A DNA stretch of 64,000 bases, taken from NCBI GenBank assembly GCA_019415335.1, contig DXKH01000045.1, positions 65,406 through 129,405 on the forward strand. Direction: 5' to 3'. The notes beneath the pieces were generated by a model. That model had not been told where the DNA came from and searched no databases. It saw only the letters and a program-made list of their open reading frames with translations. Positions 11,351 to 20,405 of this stretch are shown piece by piece (within the stretch, counting starts at the first letter, position 1; the number at the start of each line of letters is the position of its first letter). A program made the position numbers and the translations under genes. Source of the DNA: Citrobacter sp. (GTDB lineage: Bacteria > Pseudomonadota > Gammaproteobacteria > Enterobacterales > Enterobacteriaceae).

Positions 11351-11443
11351 TATTGTTTCTCATTGCAGGTCCAGTTAAACAGCATATATCAGACTGGAGG
11401 GGATGACAAAAAACAAAGAAAATCAAATAAATAACTCACGGCA

Positions 11444-12046
11444 CTATTCAACGATACGCGTTTCTTTCAATTGCTGCCATTTGTTGACCAGTTCCGCCAG
11501 ATTTGCCGCCTGCATTTTTTCCATCACCCTGGCGCGATGGACTTCTACCGTGCGTACCGCGATGTTCATCACCTGTGCGATCTCGCGGTTCATCAGCCCT
11601 TTAACAACAAACCCGGCCAGCTCACATTCTTTGGCCGTGAGCGTCCGGTAGCAGGTGACGATCTGTTGTCGGGCAACGGCCTGCTCCGATACCACCAGCG
11701 CACGCTCCAGCGCCGTTTGCAGCGGTCTGGCGCTGACCGGTTTTTGCAGGAAGTCCACCGCGCCGTGTTTCATCTGCTCGACGGCCATCGGCACGTCGCC
11801 ATGTCCGGTAAGAAACACGACGGCCAGCGTACTCTCGCGCTGGCGTAACACCTCATGGACATGCTTACCGTCCATAACCGGCATTCGCATATCCAGCAAC
11901 AGTACGCCCGTCTGATACAAATCGGCCTGAGCAAGAAAAACCGCCCCTTCTTCCCAGCACGTGACCGGGTAGCCCAGGCTCTCCAGCAGGAAGGCGCAAG
12001 CATCGGTGACCGCCACATCATCATCCAGTAAATGAATCATCGCCAT
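11444..12046 (-). CDS. ttrR: TtrR, tetrathionate response regulator
   Basis: 200 residues of FixJ/NarL type. The receiver domain has the acidic pocket DDD at 8-10, the phosphorylation site Asp52 in LLLDMRMPV, the TGHGD switch and the FLQKP lysine. A LuxR-type helix-turn-helix follows (LTAKECELAGFVVKGLMNREIAQVMNIAVRTVEVHRARVMEKM). In Salmonella TtrSR activates ttrBCA in response to tetrathionate. The start overlaps the 3' end of ttrS by 26 bp. A second in-frame ATG two codons later cannot be excluded as the start. Confidence 0.95.
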   Translation of the reverse strand: MAMIHLLDDDVAVTDACAFLLESLGYPVTCWEEGAVFLAQADLYQTGVLLLDMRMPVMDGKHVHEVLRQRESTLAVVFLTGHGDVPMAVEQMKHGAVDFLQKPVSARPLQTALERALVVSEQAVARQQIVTCYRTLTAKECELAGFVVKGLMNREIAQVMNIAVRTVEVHRARVMEKMQAANLAELVNKWQQLKETRIVE

Positions 12047-13793
12047 TGCTGTCCTTTTCCTCCTGTTGCGTAAAATCCAGTTCCACCGCCACCCCGGGCA
12101 GTCCGTCAGGCGCGGTCTGATTCCGCAGGCCGATCTCCCCCTGACCGTAACGCACCAGCCGCTGGCAGATCACCAGCCCCAGTCCCATCCCCTCTTTCCG
12201 ACTGGTCTTGAAGGGCTGAAACGCTTGATGCAGTAAGGTATCGTCGATACCGCCGCCATTATCCTGCAGCGTTATGCGCACGCCATGCGGGGAAGAGGAG
12301 GCATCAATCCACAGCGCGGTGGCGCCCGCCTGCGCCGCGTTGAGGATCAGATTCGCCAGCACTTGCTCGAGCAAAACCGGCGGCAGCAAAATCGTCAACG
12401 CGCGATCGATATTGCTGTGTAAGGTTAACGTCGGGAACTGCTGTGCCATACGCAACAGTTGCCAGACATGTTGAACCGCCTCGTGGATGCTGATCTTCTC
12501 CCACTCTTCCGTGCGGATCGGGCTTCCCTGGGCCTGACTCACCCAGCGCCGCAGATTACGCAGCGTTTCTGCCCCGCGCTGCGCCTGTCGATCAATCTGC
12601 TCCAGCGCTGGCAGTAACGCGTGCGCCGGATCCTGCGACTGTAGGCGAATCAGGCTACCCTGTGCGTAATGACGAATTGCCGACAGCGGTTGATTCAGTT
12701 CGTGCGCGAATCCGGAGGTCATTTCCCCGAGGACGCTCATCTGTCTGGCCGTTTCCAGCGCCTGCTCCTGCTGGCGCAACTGGACGCTGTTGCGTTCAAG
12801 TTGTTTACCACGACGACGTACCAGCAACATCACCCAGATGTAGTTCAGGGTCAGCAGCAACAGGATCAGCGCGGTTCCGCCCATCAGCCACTGATGTTGT
12901 ATCAACCAGCTTTTCACATCCAGCCACAACCGCCGCTGCTGTGGATGCTGCTGCACGTCACGCAGCAGGGCTTCCACCTGACTGGTCGACGCTGGCGCGC
13001 CCCAGTGAAACGCCGCGGTGTCTGGCGCAGCCAGCAGCGCGCGGGTGACGCGGTCTGCCAACGCATCGCTCACCGCAGGCAACGCGGCGAACGACCAGTC
13101 GGGATAGAGCGGCGTACTGGCTAAACACTCAATATTTCCGGGACGGTTGAGCACCGCGACAAAATTGGCTTTATCAACTAGCCCCTCTTCGTCCATTTTT
13201 TCCAGCAGGCAGACAGGGACAATCACCGCCTGTACTGCTTTTTCACGGAGCAAATAGAGAAGCGCATCGGCCGGAAAACCGGTAAAGCGCAGGTTGAGAT
13301 CGCGTTCAGGACGCAGGCCGGCGTCGCTCAGCGCTTTATATCCCAGCAGGTAGCCGCCGAACGCCTGGGGATCGATAGCCCCCACCGTTTTACCGATCAG
13401 GTCATGTGCGCCGGTGATACCGCTGTCGCGCCGGACAAGGATCGCACTACCAATGACGTTGCCCGTGCCACGCGCGGAACGCAGCGACGCCAGCCAGCGC
13501 AGCGGCGAACGACTGTTCAGTTGCACGAACTGCGCCGGATTGGTCACCACAAATTGCACGGTTCCGTTGTTCACTGCCGCCTGCATCTGGTGCAAATCCA
13601 GCGGCAGGATGTGGAACTGTTCTCCGGGAAGCTGTTGGTTAAGTAGCGTTTCCAGCGGCTGCCAGTGGTTACGGGTGGAGACCTCTCCGCGCATCGCCAG
13701 AATCCCGATATTCCATGAGCCCGCCAGCACTGCGCCGCTGAACATGAAGGCCGACGCCAGCAGCGTCAGCCCCATCACCTTTTTACCTCTCAC
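12021..13793 (-). CDS. ttrS: TtrS, tetrathionate sensor histidine kinase
   Basis: 590 residues. The N-terminal signal/anchor (about 1-25) is followed by a periplasmic phosphonate-binding-like domain (about 26-295), the presumed tetrathionate sensor, then a membrane helix (about 303-325), a coiled coil, and a histidine kinase core with HELNQPL (likely phosphoacceptor His364). The N-box LANLILNAAQA, DNGGGIDD and the glycine-rich GMGLGLVIC are intact. It is divergent from ttrB across a 179-bp regulatory gap. Confidence 0.95.
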   Translation of the reverse strand: MRGKKVMGLTLLASAFMFSGAVLAGSWNIGILAMRGEVSTRNHWQPLETLLNQQLPGEQFHILPLDLHQMQAAVNNGTVQFVVTNPAQFVQLNSRSPLRWLASLRSARGTGNVIGSAILVRRDSGITGAHDLIGKTVGAIDPQAFGGYLLGYKALSDAGLRPERDLNLRFTGFPADALLYLLREKAVQAVIVPVCLLEKMDEEGLVDKANFVAVLNRPGNIECLASTPLYPDWSFAALPAVSDALADRVTRALLAAPDTAAFHWGAPASTSQVEALLRDVQQHPQQRRLWLDVKSWLIQHQWLMGGTALILLLLTLNYIWVMLLVRRRGKQLERNSVQLRQQEQALETARQMSVLGEMTSGFAHELNQPLSAIRHYAQGSLIRLQSQDPAHALLPALEQIDRQAQRGAETLRNLRRWVSQAQGSPIRTEEWEKISIHEAVQHVWQLLRMAQQFPTLTLHSNIDRALTILLPPVLLEQVLANLILNAAQAGATALWIDASSSPHGVRITLQDNGGGIDDTLLHQAFQPFKTSRKEGMGLGLVICQRLVRYGQGEIGLRNQTAPDGLPGVAVELDFTQQEEKDSNGDDSFTG

Positions 13794-13815
13794 ACCATTA
13801 TCCCTGTTGATTATG

Positions 13816-13893
13816 TTGTTTTAGATCAACAACCCGCCGGGTATGTGGTTAACCACAATAGAGCTGCCCCCGCCACGATTTTTACACTGTAAA
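13816..13893 (+). promoter_or_regulatory. ttrBCA control region: FNR-like box and two palindromes
   Basis: TTGTTTTAGATCAA (13816-13829) matches nine of ten conserved bases of an FNR box, fitting the known OxrA (FNR) dependence of ttr in Salmonella. A perfect 14-bp palindrome TGTGGTTAACCACA lies at 13844-13857, and TTTACACTGTAAA, a perfect odd palindrome, at 13881-13893. CACAAT at 13854-13859 could be a -10 with the FNR box near -43. Either palindrome could bind TtrR; no site for it is known to me. Confidence 0.55.
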
Positions 13894-13972
13894 TCATCGA
13901 CATTCTTTATTCATCACACGCAAACCAACGGCGTGACAAATGTTTCGTTGTTGCCTTGAGACGGGAGAAAAA

Positions 13973-14701
13973 ATGGACAGCAGTAAACGGCAGTTTCTCC
14001 AGCAACTGGGCGTCCTGACCGCAGGCACTTCTCTGGTTCCACTGGCGCAGGCGAAGTTTCCTTTTTCACCTGAACGCCACGGTGGTTCCGCACGTCATCG
14101 TTACGCGATGCTTATCGATCTGCGCCGCTGCATTGGCTGTCAGGCCTGTACCGTCAGCTGTGCGATTGAAAACCAGACGCCGCAGGGCGAATTCCGTACC
14201 CATGTGAATCAGTATCAGGTCCAGGTGGCGGATGAGGTGACCAACGTGCTGTTACCGCGTCTGTGCAACCACTGTGATAATCCACCCTGCGTACCGGTTT
14301 GTCCGGTGCAGGCCACATTTCAGCGCGAGGACGGCATCGTTGTGGTCGATAATACCCGCTGCGTCGGTTGCGCCTACTGCGTGCAGGCCTGCCCCTACGA
14401 CGCGCGATTTATCAATCATGAGACACAGACCGCCGATAAATGCACGTTTTGTGTCCATCGCCTGGAGGCCGGGTTGCTCCCCGCCTGCGTGGAGTCCTGC
14501 GTGGGCGGCGCGCGCATCATCGGCGATATCCGCGATCCGCAAAGCCGGATATCGCAATTGATCCGCACCCATCACGACGCCATCAAGGTCCTGAAGCCGG
14601 AAAGTAATACCGCGCCCCACGTCTTCTATCTGGGACTGGACGACGCGTTTGTCACCCCGTTGATGGGTCGCGCGCAACCCGCACTCTGGCAGGAGGTCTG
14701 A
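13973..14701 (+). CDS. ttrB: TtrB, tetrathionate reductase iron-sulfur subunit
   Basis: 242 residues from the ATG at 13973, which has the ribosome binding site GGGAG; a longer frame from 13940 lacks one. A Tat-type signal (SSKRQFLQQLGVLTAGTSLVPLAQA, with K-R in place of R-R) is followed by four cysteine groups: CIGCQACTVSC, CNHCDNPPCVPVCP, CVGCAYCVQACP and CTFCVHRLEAGLLPACVESC, binding four [4Fe-4S] clusters. It carries electrons from TtrC to TtrA on the periplasmic face. First gene of ttrBCA, 2 bp before ttrC. Confidence 0.95.
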   Translation: MDSSKRQFLQQLGVLTAGTSLVPLAQAKFPFSPERHGGSARHRYAMLIDLRRCIGCQACTVSCAIENQTPQGEFRTHVNQYQVQVADEVTNVLLPRLCNHCDNPPCVPVCPVQATFQREDGIVVVDNTRCVGCAYCVQACPYDARFINHETQTADKCTFCVHRLEAGLLPACVESCVGGARIIGDIRDPQSRISQLIRTHHDAIKVLKPESNTAPHVFYLGLDDAFVTPLMGRAQPALWQEV

Positions 14702-14703
14702 TA

Positions 14704-15723
14704 ATGCAATCCTTAATCATTGAAGAGGTGCTGACCCGTCCGCAGGCGGTGAGCTGGCTTCCCTGGGCAGTACAGTATTTCTTTTTCATTGGTATTGCCG
14801 CCTGCGCGGCGCTGTTTGGTTGCGTGCTGCACTGGCGCAAAAAAGCCAACCCGACGCTGGAAAACCTGACGCTGCTGATTGCCCTGACCTGCGCAATCAC
14901 CGCTCCGCTGGCGCTGACCGCCGATCTCCATCAGACGGCCCGCGTCTGGCATTTCTATGCTTACCCCACACCGTGGTCATGGATGCCGTGGGGCGCACTG
15001 TTTTTACCGCTGTTCACCGCGTTCCTCGGACTCTGGTTTCTGGCGCAGGTTTACCAGCAGCTCACCGGTATAAGTTACACCGTCACAAGATGGTTTGCCT
15101 TTGCCAGCGCGCTGACTGCGATAGGGTTGTTCCTCTATACCGGGCGGGAAGTCTCTGTCGTGCAGGCTCGCCCCGTCTGGTTCAGTTATGCCTTTGTGCT
15201 GGCGATGTTCCTGAGTGCGCTACAAACCTTCCTGGCGCTGTTAATCGCCGGGCTGCGCGATGATTTTCCGACGCAAAAACGCCTCGCGCTCGGACAACTG
15301 CTGACACTGCTCGCCCTTGCCGTCGTCATCGTTTTCTGGGTTAGCGGCAATACGCTTTCCGGTATGGCAATCCGCCAGTGGCTGGCACTCTCTGCATCGG
15401 CGCGCCATTACGCCTCTGGCTGGCTGGTATTCTGGCTGATCTCATTACTGTTTAGCGTTATCGCTATGCGCCGTCCGCTGTCATGGCCTCTGCGTAGCCT
15501 GCTGGCGCTGAGCGCGATGGCGCTGTGCTGGCTCATGCGCTGGACGCTGCTGATTCAGGGGCAGACGCTGCCGAAATTTAACGCCCAGTTCAACCCGTAC
15601 ACCCTGCCCGCCGGTACCGACGGTTGGCTTGCCATCCTCGGCACCTTCGGCCTGTGGGTGGCGCTGATTATTATTGTTCGCGAAAGCGTGAATGCACTCG
15701 CAAGGAGACTGCAACATGGCTAA
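14704..15723 (+). CDS. ttrC: TtrC, tetrathionate reductase membrane subunit
   Basis: 339 residues with about nine hydrophobic helices, of the NrfD/PsrC quinol-oxidising family. It anchors TtrAB and feeds quinol electrons to TtrB. It overlaps the ttrA start by 8 bp. The helices and loop lengths look normal, with no disruption. Confidence 0.94.
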   Translation: MQSLIIEEVLTRPQAVSWLPWAVQYFFFIGIAACAALFGCVLHWRKKANPTLENLTLLIALTCAITAPLALTADLHQTARVWHFYAYPTPWSWMPWGALFLPLFTAFLGLWFLAQVYQQLTGISYTVTRWFAFASALTAIGLFLYTGREVSVVQARPVWFSYAFVLAMFLSALQTFLALLIAGLRDDFPTQKRLALGQLLTLLALAVVIVFWVSGNTLSGMAIRQWLALSASARHYASGWLVFWLISLLFSVIAMRRPLSWPLRSLLALSAMALCWLMRWTLLIQGQTLPKFNAQFNPYTLPAGTDGWLAILGTFGLWVALIIIVRESVNALARRLQHG

Positions 15724-18700
15724 TTTATCCCGTCGTCAGTGGCTCAAAGTCGGCCTGGCCGTCGGCGGTATGGCGACGTTCGCCCTCAGCTATCGTGACG
15801 TAGCGAAGCGCGCCATTGACGGCTTGCTCAACGGCACCTCGGGTAAAATTACCCGCGACCACATCGTGGGTAACGCGCTGATCCCGGAAGCCAACGCACA
15901 CCCGCGCTGGCAGCAGAATACGCAGCAAACCATCGCCATGACCCAGTGTTTCGGCTGCTGGACACAGTGCGGCGTCAGGGTGCGCGTTGATCAACAAACC
16001 AACCGGGTGCTGCGTATTGCCGGCAATCCGTATCATCCGCTTTCCCATGAACATCATATTGACGCATCGGTGCCGTTCAGCGTGGCAATGGCACAACTGG
16101 CGGGCGAGAACGGTCTTGATGCTCGCTCGACGGCCTGCGCCAGAGGCGCAACACAACTGGAAGGTCTGTACAGCCCACTGCGTATTCTTGAGCCGATGAA
16201 ACGCGTCGGCAAACGCGGCGAAGGCAAATGGCAGCGTATCAGCTTTGAACAATTGATCACGGAGGTGGTGGAAGGCGGCGATCTGTTTGGTGAAGGTCAC
16301 GTCGACGGCCTGCGCGCCATTTACGCTCCGTCTACGCCGATTGATCCGCAGCATCCGGGGTTCGGCCCTAAAACCAACCAGCTTCTGGTTACCAATACCA
16401 GCGACGATGGGCGCGACACTTTTTTACGCCGTTTTGCTCTCAACAGTTTCGGTAGCAAGAACTTTGGCGCGCATGGCTCCTACTGTGGACTGGCTTATCG
16501 CGCGGGTTCCGGTGCGCTGATGGGCGATCTCGATAAAAACACCCACGTAAAACCCGACTGGGATAACGTCGAGTTCGCGCTGTTTATGGGCACCTCGCCC
16601 GCGCAGTCCGGCAACCCGTTTAAACGCCAGGCCAGACAGCTTTCCAGCACGCGTCTGCGCGATGATTTCAGCTATGTGGTCGTCGCCCCTGCGCTGCCAT
16701 TAACCACCGTGCTGGCTGACGATCACGGCCACTGGTTGCCGGTGATCCCCGGCAGTGACTCCGCGCTGGCGATGGCAATGATTCGCTGGATACTCGAAAA
16801 CCAACGCTACAACGCCGATTATCTGGCGCTGCCGGGCGCAGAGGCCATGCTACACGCTGACGAGAAGAGCTGGACCAACGCCACGCATCTGGTGATAACC
16901 GACGATCTTCCCGGACTGGCTGGACAGCACTTAATGTGTAGCCATCTGGATCCTTCCGCGGCCAGTGACCCACTGGTGGTGGATGAGCACAACGAGTTGG
17001 TTCCCGCCAGTAATTGCCTGCGCGCCGCGCTGTTTGCCACACGCCAGGTGACGCTCGCCGACGGGCGTAGCGTGACGGTGAAAAGCAGCTTCCAGTGTCT
17101 GAAAGAATCGGCGGAAAAAATGACGCTCGCGCAGTACAGCCAGCAGTGCGGCGTGGCTGAGGACAACATCATCGCGCTGGCAGACGCCTTTACCCGTCAC
17201 GGTCGTAAAGCGGCGGTCGTCACCCACGGCGGCATGATGGCAGCAAATGGTTTCTATAATGCGTGGGCGGTGATGATGCTGAACGCGCTGATCGGCAACC
17301 TCAGTCTGGAAGGCGGCGTGTTTGTTGGCGGCGGAAAATTCAACGGCGCAATGGATGGCCCGCGCTACAACATGGTGAGTTTTCCGGGCAAAGTGAAGCC
17401 CAAGGGGCTGAGCATCGCGCGAAGCAAAACGGCGTATGAATCTTCTGAAGAGTACCGCGACAAAGTCGCCGCCGGCGAGTCCCCCTTTCCGGCCAAAGCG
17501 CCGTGGTATCCGTTTGTCGCCGGTCAACTGACTGAGTTGCTGAGTTCCGCGCTGGAGGGGTATCCATACCCGCTGAAGGCGTGGATCTCCAATATGACCA
17601 ATCCCCTGTATGGCATACCCGGTCTGCGCGCGGTGGCCGAAGAAAAGTTGAAAGATCCGGCACGGTTGCCGCTGTTTATTGCTATCGACGCCTATATGAA
17701 TGAGACCACCGCTCTTGCGGATTACATCGTGCCGGACACGCATAACTTCGAAAGCTGGGGATTCAGCGCGCCGTGGGCCGGCGTCGCCAGTAAAGCCACC
17801 ACCGCACGTTGGCCGATTGTCGACTCTGCCACCGCCACTACCGCCGACGGTCAGCCGGTTTCAATGGAAGCATTTTGTATCGCGGTGGCAAAGCAACTGA
17901 ATCTGCCGGGATTTGGCGACAATGCGATTTCCGACAGCGAAGGAAACCGCTATCCGCTTAATCGTGCGGAGGACTACTATCTGCGCGTCGCCGCCAATAT
18001 CGCGTTTATGGGTAAAGCTCCGGTGGCCGACGCGGTGGCAGAAGACATTGAACTCACAGGCGTTAGCCGCATTATGCCCGTCATTCAGCAGACGCTGAAA
18101 GCGGAGGAAGTCCGTCGGGTAGCGTTTATCTATTCACGTGGTGGTCGATTCGCGTCGGATAAGAGCGGTCGGGCTGAAAACCGGGTCGGCAACGCGTGGG
18201 AAAAACCGCTGCAAATCTGGAATGCCGAAGTTGCCGCTCATCGTCATGCTATCACTGGCGAGCGCTACAGCGGCTGTCCAGCGTGGTATCCGGCAAGGCT
18301 GTCAGACGGACGTTCGGTGGACGAACTGTTCCCGCTGACACAGTGGCCGCTCAGGCTTATCTCGTTTAAGTCCAACACCATGGCCAGCGCATCGGCTGTG
18401 ATCCCGCGTTTACACCACGTCAAACCGGTCAATCTGGTGGCGTTGAATCCGCAGGACGGGCAGCGTTTCGGGCTGTCACATGGCGACACGGTGCGGATCA
18501 CCACGCCGGGTGGACAGGTTAAGGCGCAAATCAGTCTGCTGCACGGGGTAATGCCGGGGGTCATTGCAATCGAACACGGCTACGGGCATCGGGAGATGGG
18601 CGGCGCGCAGCACACGCTGGACGGTGAACCGCTGCCGTTTGATGCGAAAGTGAAATCGGGGATCAACCTGAATGATCTGGGATTTGCCGATCCGACGCGA

Positions 18701-18781
18701 AAAGTGAGTAACACCTGGCTTGACTGGGTGTCCGGCGCCGCAGTCCGTCAGGGGCTGCCAGCGAGAATTGAGCGAGTCTAA
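15716..18781 (+). CDS. ttrA: TtrA, tetrathionate reductase catalytic subunit
   Basis: 1021 residues from the ATG at 15716, with AAGGAG upstream. A Tat signal (SRRQWLKVGLAVGGMATFAL) directs the folded molybdopterin enzyme to the periplasm. The [4Fe-4S] motif is CFGCWTQCGVRV with the fourth ligand in TACARG. The Mo ligand is most likely the Cys of GAHGSYCGLAYR. The C-terminal molybdopterin dinucleotide-binding domain is present (LNPQDGQRFGLSHGDTVRITTPGG). The enzyme reduces tetrathionate to thiosulfate as a respiratory acceptor. The length equals that of the Salmonella protein. Confidence 0.95.
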   Translation: MANLSRRQWLKVGLAVGGMATFALSYRDVAKRAIDGLLNGTSGKITRDHIVGNALIPEANAHPRWQQNTQQTIAMTQCFGCWTQCGVRVRVDQQTNRVLRIAGNPYHPLSHEHHIDASVPFSVAMAQLAGENGLDARSTACARGATQLEGLYSPLRILEPMKRVGKRGEGKWQRISFEQLITEVVEGGDLFGEGHVDGLRAIYAPSTPIDPQHPGFGPKTNQLLVTNTSDDGRDTFLRRFALNSFGSKNFGAHGSYCGLAYRAGSGALMGDLDKNTHVKPDWDNVEFALFMGTSPAQSGNPFKRQARQLSSTRLRDDFSYVVVAPALPLTTVLADDHGHWLPVIPGSDSALAMAMIRWILENQRYNADYLALPGAEAMLHADEKSWTNATHLVITDDLPGLAGQHLMCSHLDPSAASDPLVVDEHNELVPASNCLRAALFATRQVTLADGRSVTVKSSFQCLKESAEKMTLAQYSQQCGVAEDNIIALADAFTRHGRKAAVVTHGGMMAANGFYNAWAVMMLNALIGNLSLEGGVFVGGGKFNGAMDGPRYNMVSFPGKVKPKGLSIARSKTAYESSEEYRDKVAAGESPFPAKAPWYPFVAGQLTELLSSALEGYPYPLKAWISNMTNPLYGIPGLRAVAEEKLKDPARLPLFIAIDAYMNETTALADYIVPDTHNFESWGFSAPWAGVASKATTARWPIVDSATATTADGQPVSMEAFCIAVAKQLNLPGFGDNAISDSEGNRYPLNRAEDYYLRVAANIAFMGKAPVADAVAEDIELTGVSRIMPVIQQTLKAEEVRRVAFIYSRGGRFASDKSGRAENRVGNAWEKPLQIWNAEVAAHRHAITGERYSGCPAWYPARLSDGRSVDELFPLTQWPLRLISFKSNTMASASAVIPRLHHVKPVNLVALNPQDGQRFGLSHGDTVRITTPGGQVKAQISLLHGVMPGVIAIEHGYGHREMGGAQHTLDGEPLPFDAKVKSGINLNDLGFADPTRKVSNTWLDWVSGAAVRQGLPARIERV

Positions 18782-18784
18782 CAC

Positions 18785-18895
18785 TAGCGCCGGATGGCAA
18801 CGCTAACGCGTTTTATCCGGCCTACAGGACTAGCGCATTTTACCCGGCCTACAGGACGTCGCAGGCCGGACAAGGCGAAGCCACCACCCGGCAAA
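18785..18895. repeat. REP/BIME cluster between ttrA and metQ-like gene
   Basis: Several copies of the enteric REP core (GCCGGAT... and TTATCCGGCCTACAGGA) in alternating orientation, with a repeated CCGGCCTACAGGAC unit at about 18820 and 18849. They lie between two convergent genes, where such elements commonly limit transcript decay or bind gyrase. Confidence 0.8.
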
Positions 18896-18902
18896 AAACG
18901 GA

Positions 18903-19715
18903 TCAGTTATTTACCGGAATAACCGCGCCTTTGTATTTGGTGCGGATCCAGTCCTGAATCTCTTTTGAGTGCAGAACATCAACCAGCGCGACGATATCCT
19001 TTTTCTTCTCATCGCCGCGATGCACGGTAATGATGTTGGCATACGGGTTGTTCTCACCGCTTTCCACCGCGATCGGGTCGTGGACCGGATCCAGACCGGC
19101 GTCGATGGCGTAGTTGGCGTTAATCACCACCGCATCGCCTTCATCGTTGTTGTACATCTGCGGCAGCAGCGCGGCTTCCACGTTAGGCAGGAACTTCAGC
19201 TTCTTCGGGTTTTCCACGATATCGCTGATACGTGCGGTCACTTTATCCACGCCCGGCTTCAGTTTGATTACCCCCTCTTTCTCAAAGATAGACAGAATAC
19301 GCCCCTCTTCCGACACCGCATCACGCATGATGATTTTGCCGCCTTCCGGCAGATCCTTCAGCGACTTAACCTTTTTCGAATAGATGCCGATAGGTTCAAT
19401 GTGGATCGCGCCCGCACTGACGAAATCGTAGGTTTTATCTCCGGCATGATCTTTCAGGACGCTGTTCAGATAGGGAATATGCTGGAAGTAGTTGGCGTCA
19501 ATTTCGCGGCCCGCCAGCGCGGTGTTCGGCAGGATGTAGTCCTGGAAGGGTTTAATCTCCAGATCGATCCCCTGTTTCGCCAGAATCGGTTTGGCCTGCT
19601 CGAGAATTTCGGCGTGCGGTACGTTGGACGCGCCCACGGTCAGCGTGTCTGCCCAGGAGGCGAAGCTCAGGGCACTTAAGGTGGCTGCGGCGAGAAGTGT
19701 CAGTGATTTTTTCAT
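18903..19715 (-). CDS. MetQ/NlpA-family substrate-binding protein of an ABC importer
   Basis: 270 residues of the NlpA family, with DYILPNTALAGREIDANYFQHIPYL and the DAVVINANYA block. The signal peptide (KKSLTLLAAATLSALSFASWA) ends in a signal peptidase I site before Asp23, and there is no lipobox Cys, unlike E. coli MetQ, so the protein should be soluble in the periplasm. The ligand is uncertain: methionine analogues by family and by the partner ATPase, while a related Salmonella system (SfbABC) has been linked to iron. Third gene of the leftward operon. Confidence 0.87.
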   Translation of the reverse strand: MKKSLTLLAAATLSALSFASWADTLTVGASNVPHAEILEQAKPILAKQGIDLEIKPFQDYILPNTALAGREIDANYFQHIPYLNSVLKDHAGDKTYDFVSAGAIHIEPIGIYSKKVKSLKDLPEGGKIIMRDAVSEEGRILSIFEKEGVIKLKPGVDKVTARISDIVENPKKLKFLPNVEAALLPQMYNNDEGDAVVINANYAIDAGLDPVHDPIAVESGENNPYANIITVHRGDEKKKDIVALVDVLHSKEIQDWIRTKYKGAVIPVNN

Positions 19716-19736
19716 GATAATGGTTTCCGTATTTTA

Positions 19737-20405
19737 TTAGCGTTTATCTAACAGAGAAGTGATCACATCGCCGCAGAACTGGATTATGAAGACGATGATC
19801 AAAATCGTCACCGTCGCCACCAGCGTGACGTCGTTGTGGTTGCGCTGGAATCCTTCCAGATAAGCCAAGTTCCCTAAACCACCTGCCCCGATCACCCCGG
19901 CCATCGCGCTGTAACTGACCAGCGCAATCAGCGTCACGGTGATACCGGACACCAGAGCGGGTGACGATTCAGGTAACAAAACCCGAAAAATTAAGGTGCT
20001 GAGACGCGCGCCCATTGAACGTGTCGCTTCAATGACCCCCTTATCCACTTCACGCAGGGCGATCTCAACCAGACGCGCATAGAATGGCGCGGCACCGACA
20101 ATCAGCGCGGGTAACGCGGCATTGGCGCCAAGAATGGTGCCGACAATCGCTTTGGTAAACGGGATCAACAGGACGATCAAAATGATGAATGGGATCGAGC
20201 GAAAGATGTTCACCACCAGCGAAATACCGCTGTACAGCGCACGGTTCTGGAACAGCCCGCCGCGTGCGGTAAGAAACAGCGCCAGTCCGAGGACGATACC
20301 GAGCACAAAGGTCGCAATCCCGGAGAGCGCGGTCATGTACAGCGTCTCCTGAGTGGCGGCAAAAAGTTGATCCCATTTCAGATGGGGAAACAGATTCTCA
20401 ACCAT
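19737..20405 (-). CDS. MetI-family ABC transporter permease
   Basis: 222 residues with five hydrophobic helices and the EAA-type loop VIEATRSMGARLSTLIFRVLLPESSPAL. Family traits such as NIFRSIPFIILIVLLIPFT and GAGGLGNLAYLEGFQ are present. It forms the membrane channel with the ATPase encoded just upstream, whose 3' end it overlaps by 8 bp. It is separated by 21 bp from the binding-protein gene downstream. Confidence 0.92.
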   Translation of the reverse strand: MVENLFPHLKWDQLFAATQETLYMTALSGIATFVLGIVLGLALFLTARGGLFQNRALYSGISLVVNIFRSIPFIILIVLLIPFTKAIVGTILGANAALPALIVGAAPFYARLVEIALREVDKGVIEATRSMGARLSTLIFRVLLPESSPALVSGITVTLIALVSYSAMAGVIGAGGLGNLAYLEGFQRNHNDVTLVATVTILIIVFIIQFCGDVITSLLDKR

